64,000 bases of DNA from an uncultured Chloroflexota bacterium. GTDB lineage: Bacteria > Chloroflexota > Anaerolineae > Aggregatilineales > Phototrophicaceae. A program made the translations under genes and the position numbers. The notes under the pieces were generated by a model. The model saw only the letters and a program-made list of their open reading frames with translations. It made no database searches and was not told where the DNA came from. This document shows, piece after piece, positions 8,595 to 16,946 of the stretch. Position 1 is the stretch's first letter. The number at the start of each line of letters is the position of its first letter. The stretch covers positions 1-64,000 of the forward strand of contig CALJKV010000005.1 in the NCBI GenBank assembly GCA_937974245.1. The letters are read 5' to 3'.

Positions 8595-9002
8595 TTGACA
8601 CTTAAAATTGGTGACAAAGCCAGTCGCACCAAGATCGTTACCGAGGCCGATATTCTGGCCTTTGCCCAGGCCTCGGGCGATACGAACCCGGTTCATCTGG
8701 ATGATGATTATGCCGCGACCACGCGCTTTGGGCGGTGTATCGCGCATGGGATGCTGACTGCTAGTGTGATTTCCGCTATTCTGGGTAATGATTTGCCCGG
8801 CCCCGGCACGGTGTATATGAGTCAAACCCTGGCTTTTAAAGCGCCCGTATTCATTGGTGATGTGGTCACGGCAACGGTGGAAGTGATTGCCTACCGCGAA
8901 CAACGTCGTATAGCGACTTTTCACACAACCTGTACCAATCAGGATGGGACGTTGGTCTTAGATGGTGAGGCCGTCGTCTTAGCACCGAAAGCTGGCGTAT
9001 AA
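8595..9002 (+). CDS. MaoC-like (R)-specific enoyl-CoA hydratase
   Basis: This is a 135-residue single hot-dog domain protein of the MaoC/PhaJ family, which hydrates trans-2-enoyl-CoA to (R)-3-hydroxyacyl-CoA. The catalytic pair is visible in SGDTNPVHLDD: Asp29 and His34, followed by the family's RFGRCIAHGML helix. Length is normal for PhaJ. The start is TTG 8595 with AAAAGGGG just upstream; no ATG is available before the conserved N-terminal strand. A 115-bp gap separates it from the hydrolase gene, so it may have its own promoter while belonging to the same functional block. It fits a step in a beta-oxidation-like or reversed pathway with the KAS III and ligase neighbours. Confidence 0.85.
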   Translation: MTLKIGDKASRTKIVTEADILAFAQASGDTNPVHLDDDYAATTRFGRCIAHGMLTASVISAILGNDLPGPGTVYMSQTLAFKAPVFIGDVVTATVEVIAYREQRRIATFHTTCTNQDGTLVLDGEAVVLAPKAGV

Positions 9003-9108
9003 GTGAAATACTTGTTTCGATAAATTGGTTGTTCAAGGGCCATGATGCCGAAGCGCATTACCCCTTTCAACAAATATAGACCTAAATGTTTTATAGAGGA
9101 GGATAGGG

Positions 9109-10416
9109 ATGTTTCGCAAAGCACAGTTAATTATGCTTTTAGCCGTCCTGATGCTGGCACTCACTCTTAGCGGGGCGCAGGCGCAGGAACCCATCAAGAT
9201 TGGTCTGTTGCAGGATATGTCCGGTTGGTTGGCAATCTATGGGATTGAATCAGTCAATGGTTTTGAACTTGGTTTGCTGTATGCCGCCGGGATTGACCCG
9301 ACGATGTACGACTCGATTGACGCGGCGCTGGCTGAAGTCACCATTGGCGGACGCCCGGTTGAGCTGATTATTAAGGACTATGGCAGCGAGGACCCGGCTG
9401 CGGATGCCGACAATGCTTCTGCCAAAGCACGCGAATTGATTGAGGCTGATGGCGCTGAGATTATTTACGGCACGCCCAACTCCGGCGCGGCCATCGCGGT
9501 GCAGTCCGTTATCGCTCCGGAAAATGCTGACGTGATTATGATGGCGGGTCCGTCGGCGTCACCGAGCATCACCGGCGCGAACTTCAACATCAATACATTC
9601 CGTGTTTGCCGTAACACTTCACAGGATGCGTTGACCTTCGCCAGTGTGGCTAATCAGTTCGGCACCAAGTACATCCAGCTTGCCATTGATACCGACTTCG
9701 GGCGCGGTACAGCGGCAGCATTCCAGGCGTCGCTGGAAGCAAAGGGGATTGAATTCGTTCAGGATACGATCTATGTTCCTACTGATACGACCGACTTCAC
9801 CCCCTACCTGCAACAGGTACTGGACTCCGGTGCTGAAGTACTGAATCCCATCTCTGCTGGTCAGGCCGGCCTGCTGCTGACCCAGCAAATCCTGGAAATG
9901 GGCGTCACCGACAAGATGGCAGTTGTGGGCGGGACGAACTCGAATGATATTATTGTCGCCGCGCCGCCGATTATGGATGCGATTGCCTATATTGTCTACA
10001 ACTACACGCTGCCCCAGACTGAAATCAACGACTGGTTGACGGAAAAGCACATTGCCATGTTTAATGATGTGCCAGATCTGTTCACCGAATGTGCGTTTGC
10101 TACCGCCCAGGCTGTTTACGCAGCCCTGGATGCTACTGGTGGTGATACCCTCCCCGAAGCGATGATTCCGGCGCTGGAAGGGCTGAGCTTCGAAGGGCCG
10201 AAGGGCACGTACTTTATTCGCCCCGAAGATCATCAGGTACTGGTGCCGCTGTATGTGATCCAGTTCAGAGGCATAGAAGAGGTTGACCTGGGTAATGATA
10301 CTGTCATGCCGCTGCCCAAATATGATCTGGTAGCCGAGGTTTCGGCGGAAGAAACTGCCCCGCCATGCCTGGCACCTGCGGATCGTTCCAGCGATACCGT
10401 GACGTGCAGCGGGTAA
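9109..10416 (+). CDS. LIV-type ABC transporter substrate-binding protein
   Basis: This 435-residue extracellular receptor belongs to the Peripla_BP_6 (LivJ/LivK) family. An N-terminal signal peptide (residues 1 to about 25, hydrophobic core LIMLLAVLMLALTLS, cleavage near AQAQ) precedes the binding fold that begins with IKIGLLQDMSG. There is no lipobox cysteine, so membrane anchoring is not evident. GAGGAGGA lies just before the ATG. LIV-family receptors bind branched-chain amino acids but also aromatic acids, short acids and amides. Placement behind acyl-CoA ligases suggests an organic acid ligand rather than an amino acid (inference). It is the first gene of a complete five-gene importer. 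Confidence 0.9.
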   Translation: MFRKAQLIMLLAVLMLALTLSGAQAQEPIKIGLLQDMSGWLAIYGIESVNGFELGLLYAAGIDPTMYDSIDAALAEVTIGGRPVELIIKDYGSEDPAADADNASAKARELIEADGAEIIYGTPNSGAAIAVQSVIAPENADVIMMAGPSASPSITGANFNINTFRVCRNTSQDALTFASVANQFGTKYIQLAIDTDFGRGTAAAFQASLEAKGIEFVQDTIYVPTDTTDFTPYLQQVLDSGAEVLNPISAGQAGLLLTQQILEMGVTDKMAVVGGTNSNDIIVAAPPIMDAIAYIVYNYTLPQTEINDWLTEKHIAMFNDVPDLFTECAFATAQAVYAALDATGGDTLPEAMIPALEGLSFEGPKGTYFIRPEDHQVLVPLYVIQFRGIEEVDLGNDTVMPLPKYDLVAEVSAEETAPPCLAPADRSSDTVTCSG

Positions 10417-10459
10417 GTTGGTTTGAAAAGTAAGTTCTCAGGTATAAATATCCAAATGT

Positions 10460-10485
10460 CAGGGGCGGTTTTTGAGCCGCCCCTG
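10460..10485 (+). other. GC-rich hairpin between the binding-protein and ATPase genes
   Basis: A perfect 9-bp inverted repeat (CAGGGGCGG 10460-10468, CCGCCCCTG 10477-10485) encloses an 8-base loop. No U-tract follows, so it is more likely to stabilise the 3' end of the binding-protein mRNA or attenuate readthrough than to be a full terminator. Its position also argues against translation of the ATPase starting upstream of it. Confidence 0.6.
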
Positions 10486-10533
10486 CGAAATCCTAAAGAC
10501 ATATTCATTAGTGACCAAGATTGCAGATCTTTC

Positions 10534-11319
10534 ATGACCAATGTTATTTTGCAGGCACGCAACTTGCGTAAAGAGTTTGGCGGACTGGTGGCAGTAGATG
10601 ATGTCAGTCTGGATGTGGCCCCCGGTACCGTGCATTCTATCATCGGGCCGAATGGCGCGGGCAAAACAACGTTGTTTAACTTGCTCACCGGTCAGTATAA
10701 GCCCACCAGGGGGCAAGTCTTCTTCAAGGGACAGGACATTACGCATGTCGCGCTGCACCGCCGGGCGCACCTAGGGATGGGACGTTCCTTCCAGATCACC
10801 AATATCTTCCCAAATCTGACTGTGCTGGAAAATGTGCGACTGGCAGCCCAGGCCCTCAATCGCTCGCAGTTTAACTTCTTCCGCCGGGCTGATTCTTTTA
10901 AAGACCTCGTAACTCGTGCTTATGAAGTCATCGAATTGGTTGGGCTGCGCGAGCTGGCGTTGTCGCCGGCGACTGTGCTGCCACATGGTGGCAAGCGGAA
11001 GTTAGAGCTGGCGATCTTGCTGGTTGCTGACCCAGAGCTTTTGTTATTGGATGAACCCACCGCTGGCATGGCTTCGGAACAAGTCCCGGAACTCATCAAA
11101 ACCATAGACACCATTCGCCAAAAGGGGAATAAGACGGTCATCCTGGTCGAACACAATATGAACGTGGTGATGAACATCTCGCACCGGATTACGGTAATGA
11201 ACCTGGGCAAACTGCTTGCTGAAGGCTCCCCGGCTGAAATCTCAGCTGATAAGACCGTGCAAAATGTGTATCTGGGCGGATTGTACGGCGATGCTATAGA
11301 AGGAACCCGGCATGAGTGA
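10534..11319 (+). CDS. livG: LIV-type ABC transporter ATPase (LivG-like)
   Basis: This 261-residue ATPase energises the importer at the cytoplasmic face. Walker A is GPNGAGKT (38-45) and Walker B is LLLLDEP (168-174). The signature is the unusual LPHGGKRKLE (149-158), where LivG proteins more often have LPYGxQR. The insert typical of LivG is present. I chose ATG 10534 because it begins just before the first conserved strand; alternative upstream starts (TTG 10423, ATG 10456) would translate through or immediately before the intergenic hairpin. The stop overlaps the next gene by 8 bases, indicating translational coupling with livF. Confidence 0.88.
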   Translation: MTNVILQARNLRKEFGGLVAVDDVSLDVAPGTVHSIIGPNGAGKTTLFNLLTGQYKPTRGQVFFKGQDITHVALHRRAHLGMGRSFQITNIFPNLTVLENVRLAAQALNRSQFNFFRRADSFKDLVTRAYEVIELVGLRELALSPATVLPHGGKRKLELAILLVADPELLLLDEPTAGMASEQVPELIKTIDTIRQKGNKTVILVEHNMNVVMNISHRITVMNLGKLLAEGSPAEISADKTVQNVYLGGLYGDAIEGTRHE

Positions 11320-12019
11320 CAATATTCTGGAAGTGCGCGGCATCCATACCTTTATCGGCCAGTTTCATATCCTTGAAGGGGTTAATGTGTCGGTGCCGCG
11401 CAGCAGTATTACCGTGTTACTGGGGCGTAATGGCGCTGGCAAAACCACAACCCTGCGCAGCGTGCTGGGCCTGACCCCACCTCGACAGGGTGAAGTCCTC
11501 TTTGACGGGCAGGCTGTCAATGGCAAGCGCCCATACACGATTGCCCAGATGGGGATCGGCTATGTGCCGGAACACCGGGCGATTTTCCGCGATCTATCGG
11601 TGCGCGAGAACCTGGAGATTGCCGAGCGACAAAAGGGCGATCTCGAACGGCACATTGATTTCATTTTTGAACTCTTCCCGGATCTCAAACGCTTGATTCA
11701 TCTTTCTGGTGGTAACCTTTCCGGCGGCCAACAACAGATGCTCTCTATTGCTCGTGCGCTCGTGCCGGAAAACCGGTTGCTGCTGATTGACGAACCGAGC
11801 GAGGGGTTAGCGCCGGTGATTATCGAGCAATTGATGGAAGCAATCCGTAAGCTGGCGGCACAAACAACGGTACTGTTGGTCGAACAAAACTTTATCATGG
11901 CGAGTCGTCTGGCAGATCAATACACCATTATTGATGACGGGCAGGCCGTTGCTTCTGGTAAGATGCGCGATTTGGTTCAGGACGAGGCGCTCGTCCAGCG
12001 ATATCTGGGCGTCGCCTGA
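11312..12019 (+). CDS. livF: LIV-type ABC transporter ATPase (LivF-like)
   Basis: This is the second nucleotide-binding subunit of the same importer, 235 residues, the normal length for LivF. Walker A is GRNGAGKT (38-45), the Q-loop region is GIGYVPEHRAIF, the ABC signature is LSGGQQQ (136-142) and Walker B is LLLIDEP (156-162). The ATG lies inside the end of livG (ATGAGTGA overlap). It pairs with LivG to form the asymmetric ATPase dimer of LIV-type systems and is followed 10 bp later by the permease. Confidence 0.9.
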   Translation: MSDNILEVRGIHTFIGQFHILEGVNVSVPRSSITVLLGRNGAGKTTTLRSVLGLTPPRQGEVLFDGQAVNGKRPYTIAQMGIGYVPEHRAIFRDLSVRENLEIAERQKGDLERHIDFIFELFPDLKRLIHLSGGNLSGGQQQMLSIARALVPENRLLLIDEPSEGLAPVIIEQLMEAIRKLAAQTTVLLVEQNFIMASRLADQYTIIDDGQAVASGKMRDLVQDEALVQRYLGVA

Positions 12020-12029
12020 AGGGGAACGT

Positions 12030-13025
12030 ATGCAACAACAACGAAGCACGCTGCTGATGATCACCGCGCTTTTCCTCGGGCTGCTGGTGTTTAGTTTTCT
12101 TACAACCGATGATCTGGGTAGTTTTGGGATCACCATCTTGTCGGGACTCTTCCAGGGAATGCTCCTTTTTCTGGTCGCCTCGGGACTATCCATTATTTTT
12201 GGGTTGATGGACATTCTCAATTTCGCACAGGGCGGCTTTTTCATGGTGGGAGCGTATATCACCTTTGCGGTGTTTCATGGTGAAACATTTGCCCAGTTAG
12301 ACCCCAATCTGCGTTTTCCACTAGCCATTCTTATTGCGACAGCGGCAGGGGGCATTCTGGGCATTATTCTGGAACGTGGCCTGCTGCGCCCGCTGTATGC
12401 CCGCCCGATTTTTCAACTTGTGTTGACTTTCGGCGTCGCTATTGTCATTGGCGAAGCGATTAAGGCAATTTGGGGAACAGTAGCCTACAGTTGGTCGCCC
12501 CTGACATCATTCGGTATTCACCAGGCCTCATTTTCCCTGTTCGATCAGCAGTTCGGGTTATATCGTCTTTTCGTGATTGGTGTGGGACTGCTGCTGATTG
12601 TCTTAATCGCGCTGCTGCTCCAACGCACCCGAATTGGCATCATCATCCGGGCTGGTGTGGAAGACAGTGAAATGGTTGAGGCGCTGGGTATTAATGTGCG
12701 AGCGGTGTTTACTCAAGTGTTCATGCTCGGCTGTGCGGTAGCGACCTTCGGCGGGGCGATTGCCGCTCCCTTCCTGGGTGCCTCGTTGGGTATGGGTAAC
12801 GCCTTCTTATTAGCGGCCATTTCGGTGGTGGTGCTGGGTGGCCTGGGCAGCTATGCCGGGACAGCAGTTGGTAGCCTGCTGGTGGGCCTTGCGATTGCGG
12901 TGGTTGCCAAATTCGCATCGCGGCCAGAGATCAATCAAACCGTTTGGTCAAGTATCACCCCGATGATCTTACTGGTGTTGGTGCTGCTGGCGCGTCCCAG
13001 CGGCCTCTTCGGTAAAGAAAGGTAG
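12030..13025 (+). CDS. livH: LIV-type ABC transporter permease (LivH-like)
   Basis: This 331-residue membrane permease has about eight hydrophobic helices and the LivH-type segments ASGLSIIFGLMDILNFAQG and GLGSYAGTAVGSLLVGL. I chose ATG 12030 with AAGGGGAA just upstream; the open frame extends back to 11931 inside livF but that extension is charged, non-homologous and lacks a ribosome-binding site. It forms one half of the transmembrane channel with LivM, which begins 8 bp downstream. Confidence 0.9.
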   Translation: MQQQRSTLLMITALFLGLLVFSFLTTDDLGSFGITILSGLFQGMLLFLVASGLSIIFGLMDILNFAQGGFFMVGAYITFAVFHGETFAQLDPNLRFPLAILIATAAGGILGIILERGLLRPLYARPIFQLVLTFGVAIVIGEAIKAIWGTVAYSWSPLTSFGIHQASFSLFDQQFGLYRLFVIGVGLLLIVLIALLLQRTRIGIIIRAGVEDSEMVEALGINVRAVFTQVFMLGCAVATFGGAIAAPFLGASLGMGNAFLLAAISVVVLGGLGSYAGTAVGSLLVGLAIAVVAKFASRPEINQTVWSSITPMILLVLVLLARPSGLFGKER

Positions 13026-13032
13026 TTGAGAG

Positions 13033-14085
13033 ATGCCTGTATCCTGGCGTCGAACACTGCAAAGTAACTGGTTTCATGTGCTGGTGCTGCTCTTTTTAGT
13101 TATGTTCCCGCATCTGGTCGGCTGGATAACCGGGGATAGCCCGTTAGGTGTCGGTGGACGGCCACGCGGTCAGTCAGTATTCTGGCAGCTTATTTTTATA
13201 GAATTATTCATCTTTGCGATTCTGGCGATGAGCTATAACCTCATGTTTGGTTTCACTGGCGTGATTTCGTTTGGACACGCGCTTTTCTTCGGGATGGGAG
13301 GGTATATCCTGGGATTAGTGCTTGAAAAAACTGGCGCTGCTTCGGAGGTTGGTCTTGCCGCTGGAGTGATAATTGGTATTGTTGTTTGTGGGGTCTTGGG
13401 GCTTATCATCGGAGTCGTATCACTGAGACTGCGCGGAGTCTATTTCGCCATTTTTACCCTGGCGGTGGCGGAAATGTTTGCCATTTATATTGGGCGCTGG
13501 CCGGTGACCAATGCCGAAGACGGTTTTGTGCTATCGAATCTGCCGGCTTTCCTCAACCCGGCACGAGACCGGTTGACATATTACTATCTCGTCCTGATCT
13601 TGATGATCTTTACGTTCTTGTTCATTCGTCGCCTGATCAATTCGCCGACTGGTTCGGTGCTGCTGGCAATCCGTGAAAACGAAAGTCGGGCGCAGTCTAT
13701 CGGTTACAACACCCTCATTTTCAAGTTACTTTCCATTACGCTCGCTGGAATGATTGCCGCCGGGGCCGGGATGCTTCAGGTTATCCTGACCAAAAAAGTC
13801 GGACCAGAGATTTTGACTGTATCATTTACGGTTGATCCCCTACTTATGACGATTATCGGGGGTGTCGGCACGTTCAGCGGGCCGGTTATTGGTGCGTCAG
13901 TGCTGCATTTGAGTGAGCGCATCTTTAACCGTGAGTTCATTATTGGCTCTATGAGCATCAATATCGGCCAGAACTGGTCGCTGATCCTGGGCATCGCCTT
14001 TATCCTGGTCGTCATGGTCTTTCCGCAGGGAATTGTGGGAACATGGGCGAAGTGGCGAGCCGGGAAAAAGACAACCCTTGAGTAG
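13033..14085 (+). CDS. livM: LIV-type ABC transporter permease (LivM-like)
   Basis: This 350-residue membrane permease has the LivM hallmarks AMSYNLMFGFTGVISFGHALFF near residue 70-90 (family motif for the first conserved helices) and GGVGTFSGPVIGA near 275. It is the last gene of the importer and is followed by a strong intrinsic terminator at 14121, so the transcript from the KAS III block or from the binding-protein gene ends here. The transported compound cannot be read from the permease. Confidence 0.9.
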   Translation: MPVSWRRTLQSNWFHVLVLLFLVMFPHLVGWITGDSPLGVGGRPRGQSVFWQLIFIELFIFAILAMSYNLMFGFTGVISFGHALFFGMGGYILGLVLEKTGAASEVGLAAGVIIGIVVCGVLGLIIGVVSLRLRGVYFAIFTLAVAEMFAIYIGRWPVTNAEDGFVLSNLPAFLNPARDRLTYYYLVLILMIFTFLFIRRLINSPTGSVLLAIRENESRAQSIGYNTLIFKLLSITLAGMIAAGAGMLQVILTKKVGPEILTVSFTVDPLLMTIIGGVGTFSGPVIGASVLHLSERIFNREFIIGSMSINIGQNWSLILGIAFILVVMVFPQGIVGTWAKWRAGKKTTLE

Positions 14086-14120
14086 TGTTTCAAACGAAAC
14101 TGATTTCTGATACTGACCTG

Positions 14121-14149
14121 ACTCCCGGCAAGTGCCGGGAGTTTTTTTG
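14121..14149 (+). terminator. Rho-independent terminator after the LIV importer
   Basis: A perfect 9-bp stem (ACTCCCGGC 14121-14129, GCCGGGAGT 14134-14142) with a 4-base AAGT loop is followed by a run of T. This is a textbook intrinsic terminator 36 bp after livM. Confidence 0.93.
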
Positions 14150-14223
14150 CTCGTTTGCCCCAATCGCTTTATAATTCCCGTGGAATCCCCTCTGGTTTTG
14201 TTATTTTAAAAAGGAGTTTTCTT

Positions 14224-16131
14224 ATGACAGATGATCAATTTGTCCCTGCTTCTAGCGAATGGTATTACCCGTCAGAGTCCATCGTCCAGCAGGCTCACAT
14301 CCCTGATTATGATACCATCTATAATCAGGCCATGAGTGATGTGGAAGCCTTTTGGGATGAGCGTGCCAAAGCATTAGATTGGTTTTCCCCTTGGAGTCAG
14401 GTGGTTGACCGCAGCAATGCCCCCTTTTATAAGTGGTTTATCGGTGCGAAAACCAATATTGCCTATAACGCCCTGGATCGCCACGTCAAGACATGGCGGA
14501 AAAATAAGCTTGCGCTCATCTGGGAAGGTGAACCCGGTGATAAGCGCACTTTCTCCTATTGGCGGCTTTGGCAGGAGACTAATAAGTTCGCCAATGTCCT
14601 CAAGGGTATGGGTGTCAAAAAGGGTGATCGTGTCACCATTTACATGGGGCGTGTGCCGGAACTCATGATCGCGATGCTGGCCTGCGCGAAAATCGGCGCG
14701 ATTCATAGTGTCGTCTATGGTGGTTTTTCCGAACAGGCTTTGGCTGATCGTATTGAGGATGCGCAGAGCCGTGTCCTGATTACGGCAGATGGCGCCTGGT
14801 TGCGCGGCAATATCGTCCCGCTCAAGCAGATGGCCGACGAAGCAGTACACCGTTCCCCGGTCGTAGAAACCGTGATCGTGCTGAAGCGTACCGGCCAGGA
14901 AGTCCAGATGGAGCATGGACGCGACTATTGGTATCACGATCTCATGAGCCTGCCTATCGCTAATTCGCTCTGCGAAAGCGAAGTCATGGACGCAGAAGAT
15001 CCATTGTTTATCCTGTATACCAGCGGGACAACCGGCAAGCCAAAAGGCGTATTACACACCCATGGCGGTTATCAAGTCTACACGTCAACCACGCTCCAAT
15101 GGGTATTTGACATTAAAGACGATGATCGCTGGTGGTGCGCCGCCGACCCCGGTTGGATTACCGGCCACAGCTATATTGTGTACGCGCCGCTTATTCTGGG
15201 GGCGACCAGCTTTATGTATGAAGGTGCGCCGACCTATCCATACCCTAATCGTTGGTGGAAAATGGTCGAAGAATATGGCATATCGATTCTCTACACCGCG
15301 CCCACTGCCATTCGTGGGTTGATGCGTTTTGGCGACGCCTGGCCGAACCGCCACAATCTGAGTAGTCTGCGCCTGTTGGGTTCGGTGGGTGAGCCGATTA
15401 ATCCCGAAGCCTGGCGCTGGTATTATAAAGTGATCGGCAAGGAACGCTGCCCGATTATGGATACCTGGTGGCAGACCGAAACCGGCGGCTTCATGATTAC
15501 ACCGCTGCCCTCTGTTGCGCTTAAGCCTGGCAGCGCCACCCGTCCATTCCCTGGCATTGAGGTGGACATTGTGGATGAAGCAGGTGTCTCGTGCCCGCCT
15601 GGTGTGGACGGTAAACTGGTCATCAAGCAGCCCTGGCCCAGTATGCTGCGCACGGTCTATGGCGATCCTGACCGATATGTTGAGCAGTATTGGAGCGCCT
15701 ACAAGGAGCAGGGTTGGTATCTGGCAGGGGACTCGGCCCGCCGAGACGAAGATGGTTATATCTGGATTATTGGGCGTATTGACGATGTGATTAAAGTCAG
15801 CGGCTACCGGTTGGGTACTGCGGAAATCGAATCTGGATTGGTGAGCCACTCGGCGGTTGCCGAATCTGCCGTCATCGGCATCCCTGACGACATAAAAGGG
15901 AACGTGATTTACGCTTACTGCATTCTGGTTTCCGGCGTACAGGCATCTGACGAGCTAGTGGACAAGCTCAAGGATCATATTCGCCATGAAGTTGGGCCGA
16001 TTGCGATACCCTCTAAAATTGAGTTTGTCGACTCATTGCCGAAGACTCGCTCTGGCAAGATTATGCGGCGGGTGCTGAAAGCAAGGGCGATGGGACAGCC
16101 GGAAGGTGATTTAAGTACGCTCGATTCGTAG
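14224..16131 (+). CDS. acs: Acetyl-CoA synthetase
   Basis: This cytoplasmic enzyme converts acetate, ATP and CoA to acetyl-CoA. It is 635 residues, typical of Acs, with the N-terminal Acs domain, the phosphate loop LYTSGTTGKPKG (264-275), the acetyl-pocket motif DTWWQTETGG (413-422), GRIDDVIKVSGYRLGTAEIE in the hinge region, and Lys612 in PKTRSGKIMRR, the catalytic Lys that is the usual acetylation target. The Trp pair in DTWWQTETGG favours acetate over longer acids. ATG 14224 is preceded by AAAAGGAG; in-frame codons back to 14155 overlap the terminator region and are not used. It stands between two terminators and is monocistronic. Confidence 0.95.
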   Translation: MTDDQFVPASSEWYYPSESIVQQAHIPDYDTIYNQAMSDVEAFWDERAKALDWFSPWSQVVDRSNAPFYKWFIGAKTNIAYNALDRHVKTWRKNKLALIWEGEPGDKRTFSYWRLWQETNKFANVLKGMGVKKGDRVTIYMGRVPELMIAMLACAKIGAIHSVVYGGFSEQALADRIEDAQSRVLITADGAWLRGNIVPLKQMADEAVHRSPVVETVIVLKRTGQEVQMEHGRDYWYHDLMSLPIANSLCESEVMDAEDPLFILYTSGTTGKPKGVLHTHGGYQVYTSTTLQWVFDIKDDDRWWCAADPGWITGHSYIVYAPLILGATSFMYEGAPTYPYPNRWWKMVEEYGISILYTAPTAIRGLMRFGDAWPNRHNLSSLRLLGSVGEPINPEAWRWYYKVIGKERCPIMDTWWQTETGGFMITPLPSVALKPGSATRPFPGIEVDIVDEAGVSCPPGVDGKLVIKQPWPSMLRTVYGDPDRYVEQYWSAYKEQGWYLAGDSARRDEDGYIWIIGRIDDVIKVSGYRLGTAEIESGLVSHSAVAESAVIGIPDDIKGNVIYAYCILVSGVQASDELVDKLKDHIRHEVGPIAIPSKIEFVDSLPKTRSGKIMRRVLKARAMGQPEGDLSTLDS

Positions 16132-16149
16132 TTCAGCGAGGAGTGAAAT

Positions 16150-16183
16150 GTGCCGAAGTGGTTCTTGCCCTTCGGCACTTTTT
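16150..16183 (+). terminator. Rho-independent terminator after acs
   Basis: A 9-bp stem (GTGCCGAAG 16150-16158, CTTCGGCAC 16170-16178) is followed by five T. It lies 18 bp after the acs stop and just ahead of the convergent minus-strand LON-domain gene. Confidence 0.9.
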
Positions 16184-16193
16184 GTTCAGGTGG

Positions 16194-16847
16194 TCAGTTG
16201 AGCGAAAATACGCCCATGTCCTCGTTTTGCACTGGTCCGTTCAACATTGCTTTGAGCAACGTAACCTCCCGGCGGTAAATAGTGCGCAGTTCGACAACCC
16301 ACCTTTCAGCCTGCGGGTAAGCCAGAAGATTCTGTTTCTGATGTAATGGGATTTGCAGGATGAACGAGGCCAGGTTTGCCAATTTCACCGGGTCGTGAGG
16401 GAGTTCGTGCAGATCAAGCTGCGACTCACTGACCTGTGCCAGAATCTCCAGGTAGCGTTGAATCCAGGGGCGTAACTGTCGGCCAGCGTGAATCAGTGCC
16501 CCCAGGTTAGGCGTTTGCAGGGGATAAGGCTCTGTCACGCCAATCAGATAGGGACGGTCATGTTTGAGATCAAAGATTTGGAAGCGTTCCACTCCGACTG
16601 CCGTGATATTGAGTCGACCCATCGCCAGCGGTTCAACCTGGGTGATCTGTGCTGAACAGCCGATTAAGTGCGGAGTAGCTGTCTCCCCAATTTCTTCACC
16701 CTGTTTGATAAGTACTACACCAAACGGGCGATCGGTGCTGGTGCAGAGTCGAATCATCTGTTTGTAGCGTTCCTCAAAGACATGCAGGTTGAGAGGCATT
16801 CCAGGAAATAAAACCGTATTGAGCGGGAAAAGGGGTAATTCTTCCAT
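16194..16847 (-). CDS. Stand-alone LON N-terminal (substrate-binding) domain protein
   Basis: This 217-residue protein consists of the LON peptidase substrate-binding domain only. It begins with ELPLFPLNTVLFPGMPLNLHVFE-type sequence and GVVLIKQGEE, the family pattern, and has no AAA+ or protease domain. Stand-alone LON-domain proteins are widespread, and their role is thought to be recognition of unfolded or degron-bearing proteins. It is flanked by acs (convergent, sharing the terminator region) and the MacB-like permease (same strand, 99-bp gap). Nothing is unusual in the sequence. Confidence 0.9.
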   Translation of the reverse strand: MEELPLFPLNTVLFPGMPLNLHVFEERYKQMIRLCTSTDRPFGVVLIKQGEEIGETATPHLIGCSAQITQVEPLAMGRLNITAVGVERFQIFDLKHDRPYLIGVTEPYPLQTPNLGALIHAGRQLRPWIQRYLEILAQVSESQLDLHELPHDPVKLANLASFILQIPLHQKQNLLAYPQAERWVVELRTIYRREVTLLKAMLNGPVQNEDMGVFSLN

Positions 16848-16946
16848 TGAGTTCTCTTACTCAGTTTCTGCCGATCACTAGCCTAGATTGTACCATCAGT
16901 AACAAGTAATCCAGGAAACCTTTCGGAATTTTTAAGGTTAGGCCGG

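Noticed and set aside
1508..9002. Identity of the KAS III/ligase/hydrolase cluster with the OleABCD olefin pathway
   Set aside because: No OleD-like short-chain reductase is present, the ligases have normal acyl-CoA-ligase motifs, and the hydrolase is not clearly OleB-like.
10423..10533. Upstream TTG/ATG starts for livG
   Set aside because: They would translate through or next to the intergenic hairpin and add residues with no homology to LivG.
11931..12029. N-terminal extension of livH into livF
   Set aside because: Arg/Ser-rich extension unlike LivH, and a good ribosome-binding site exists at the ATG 12030.
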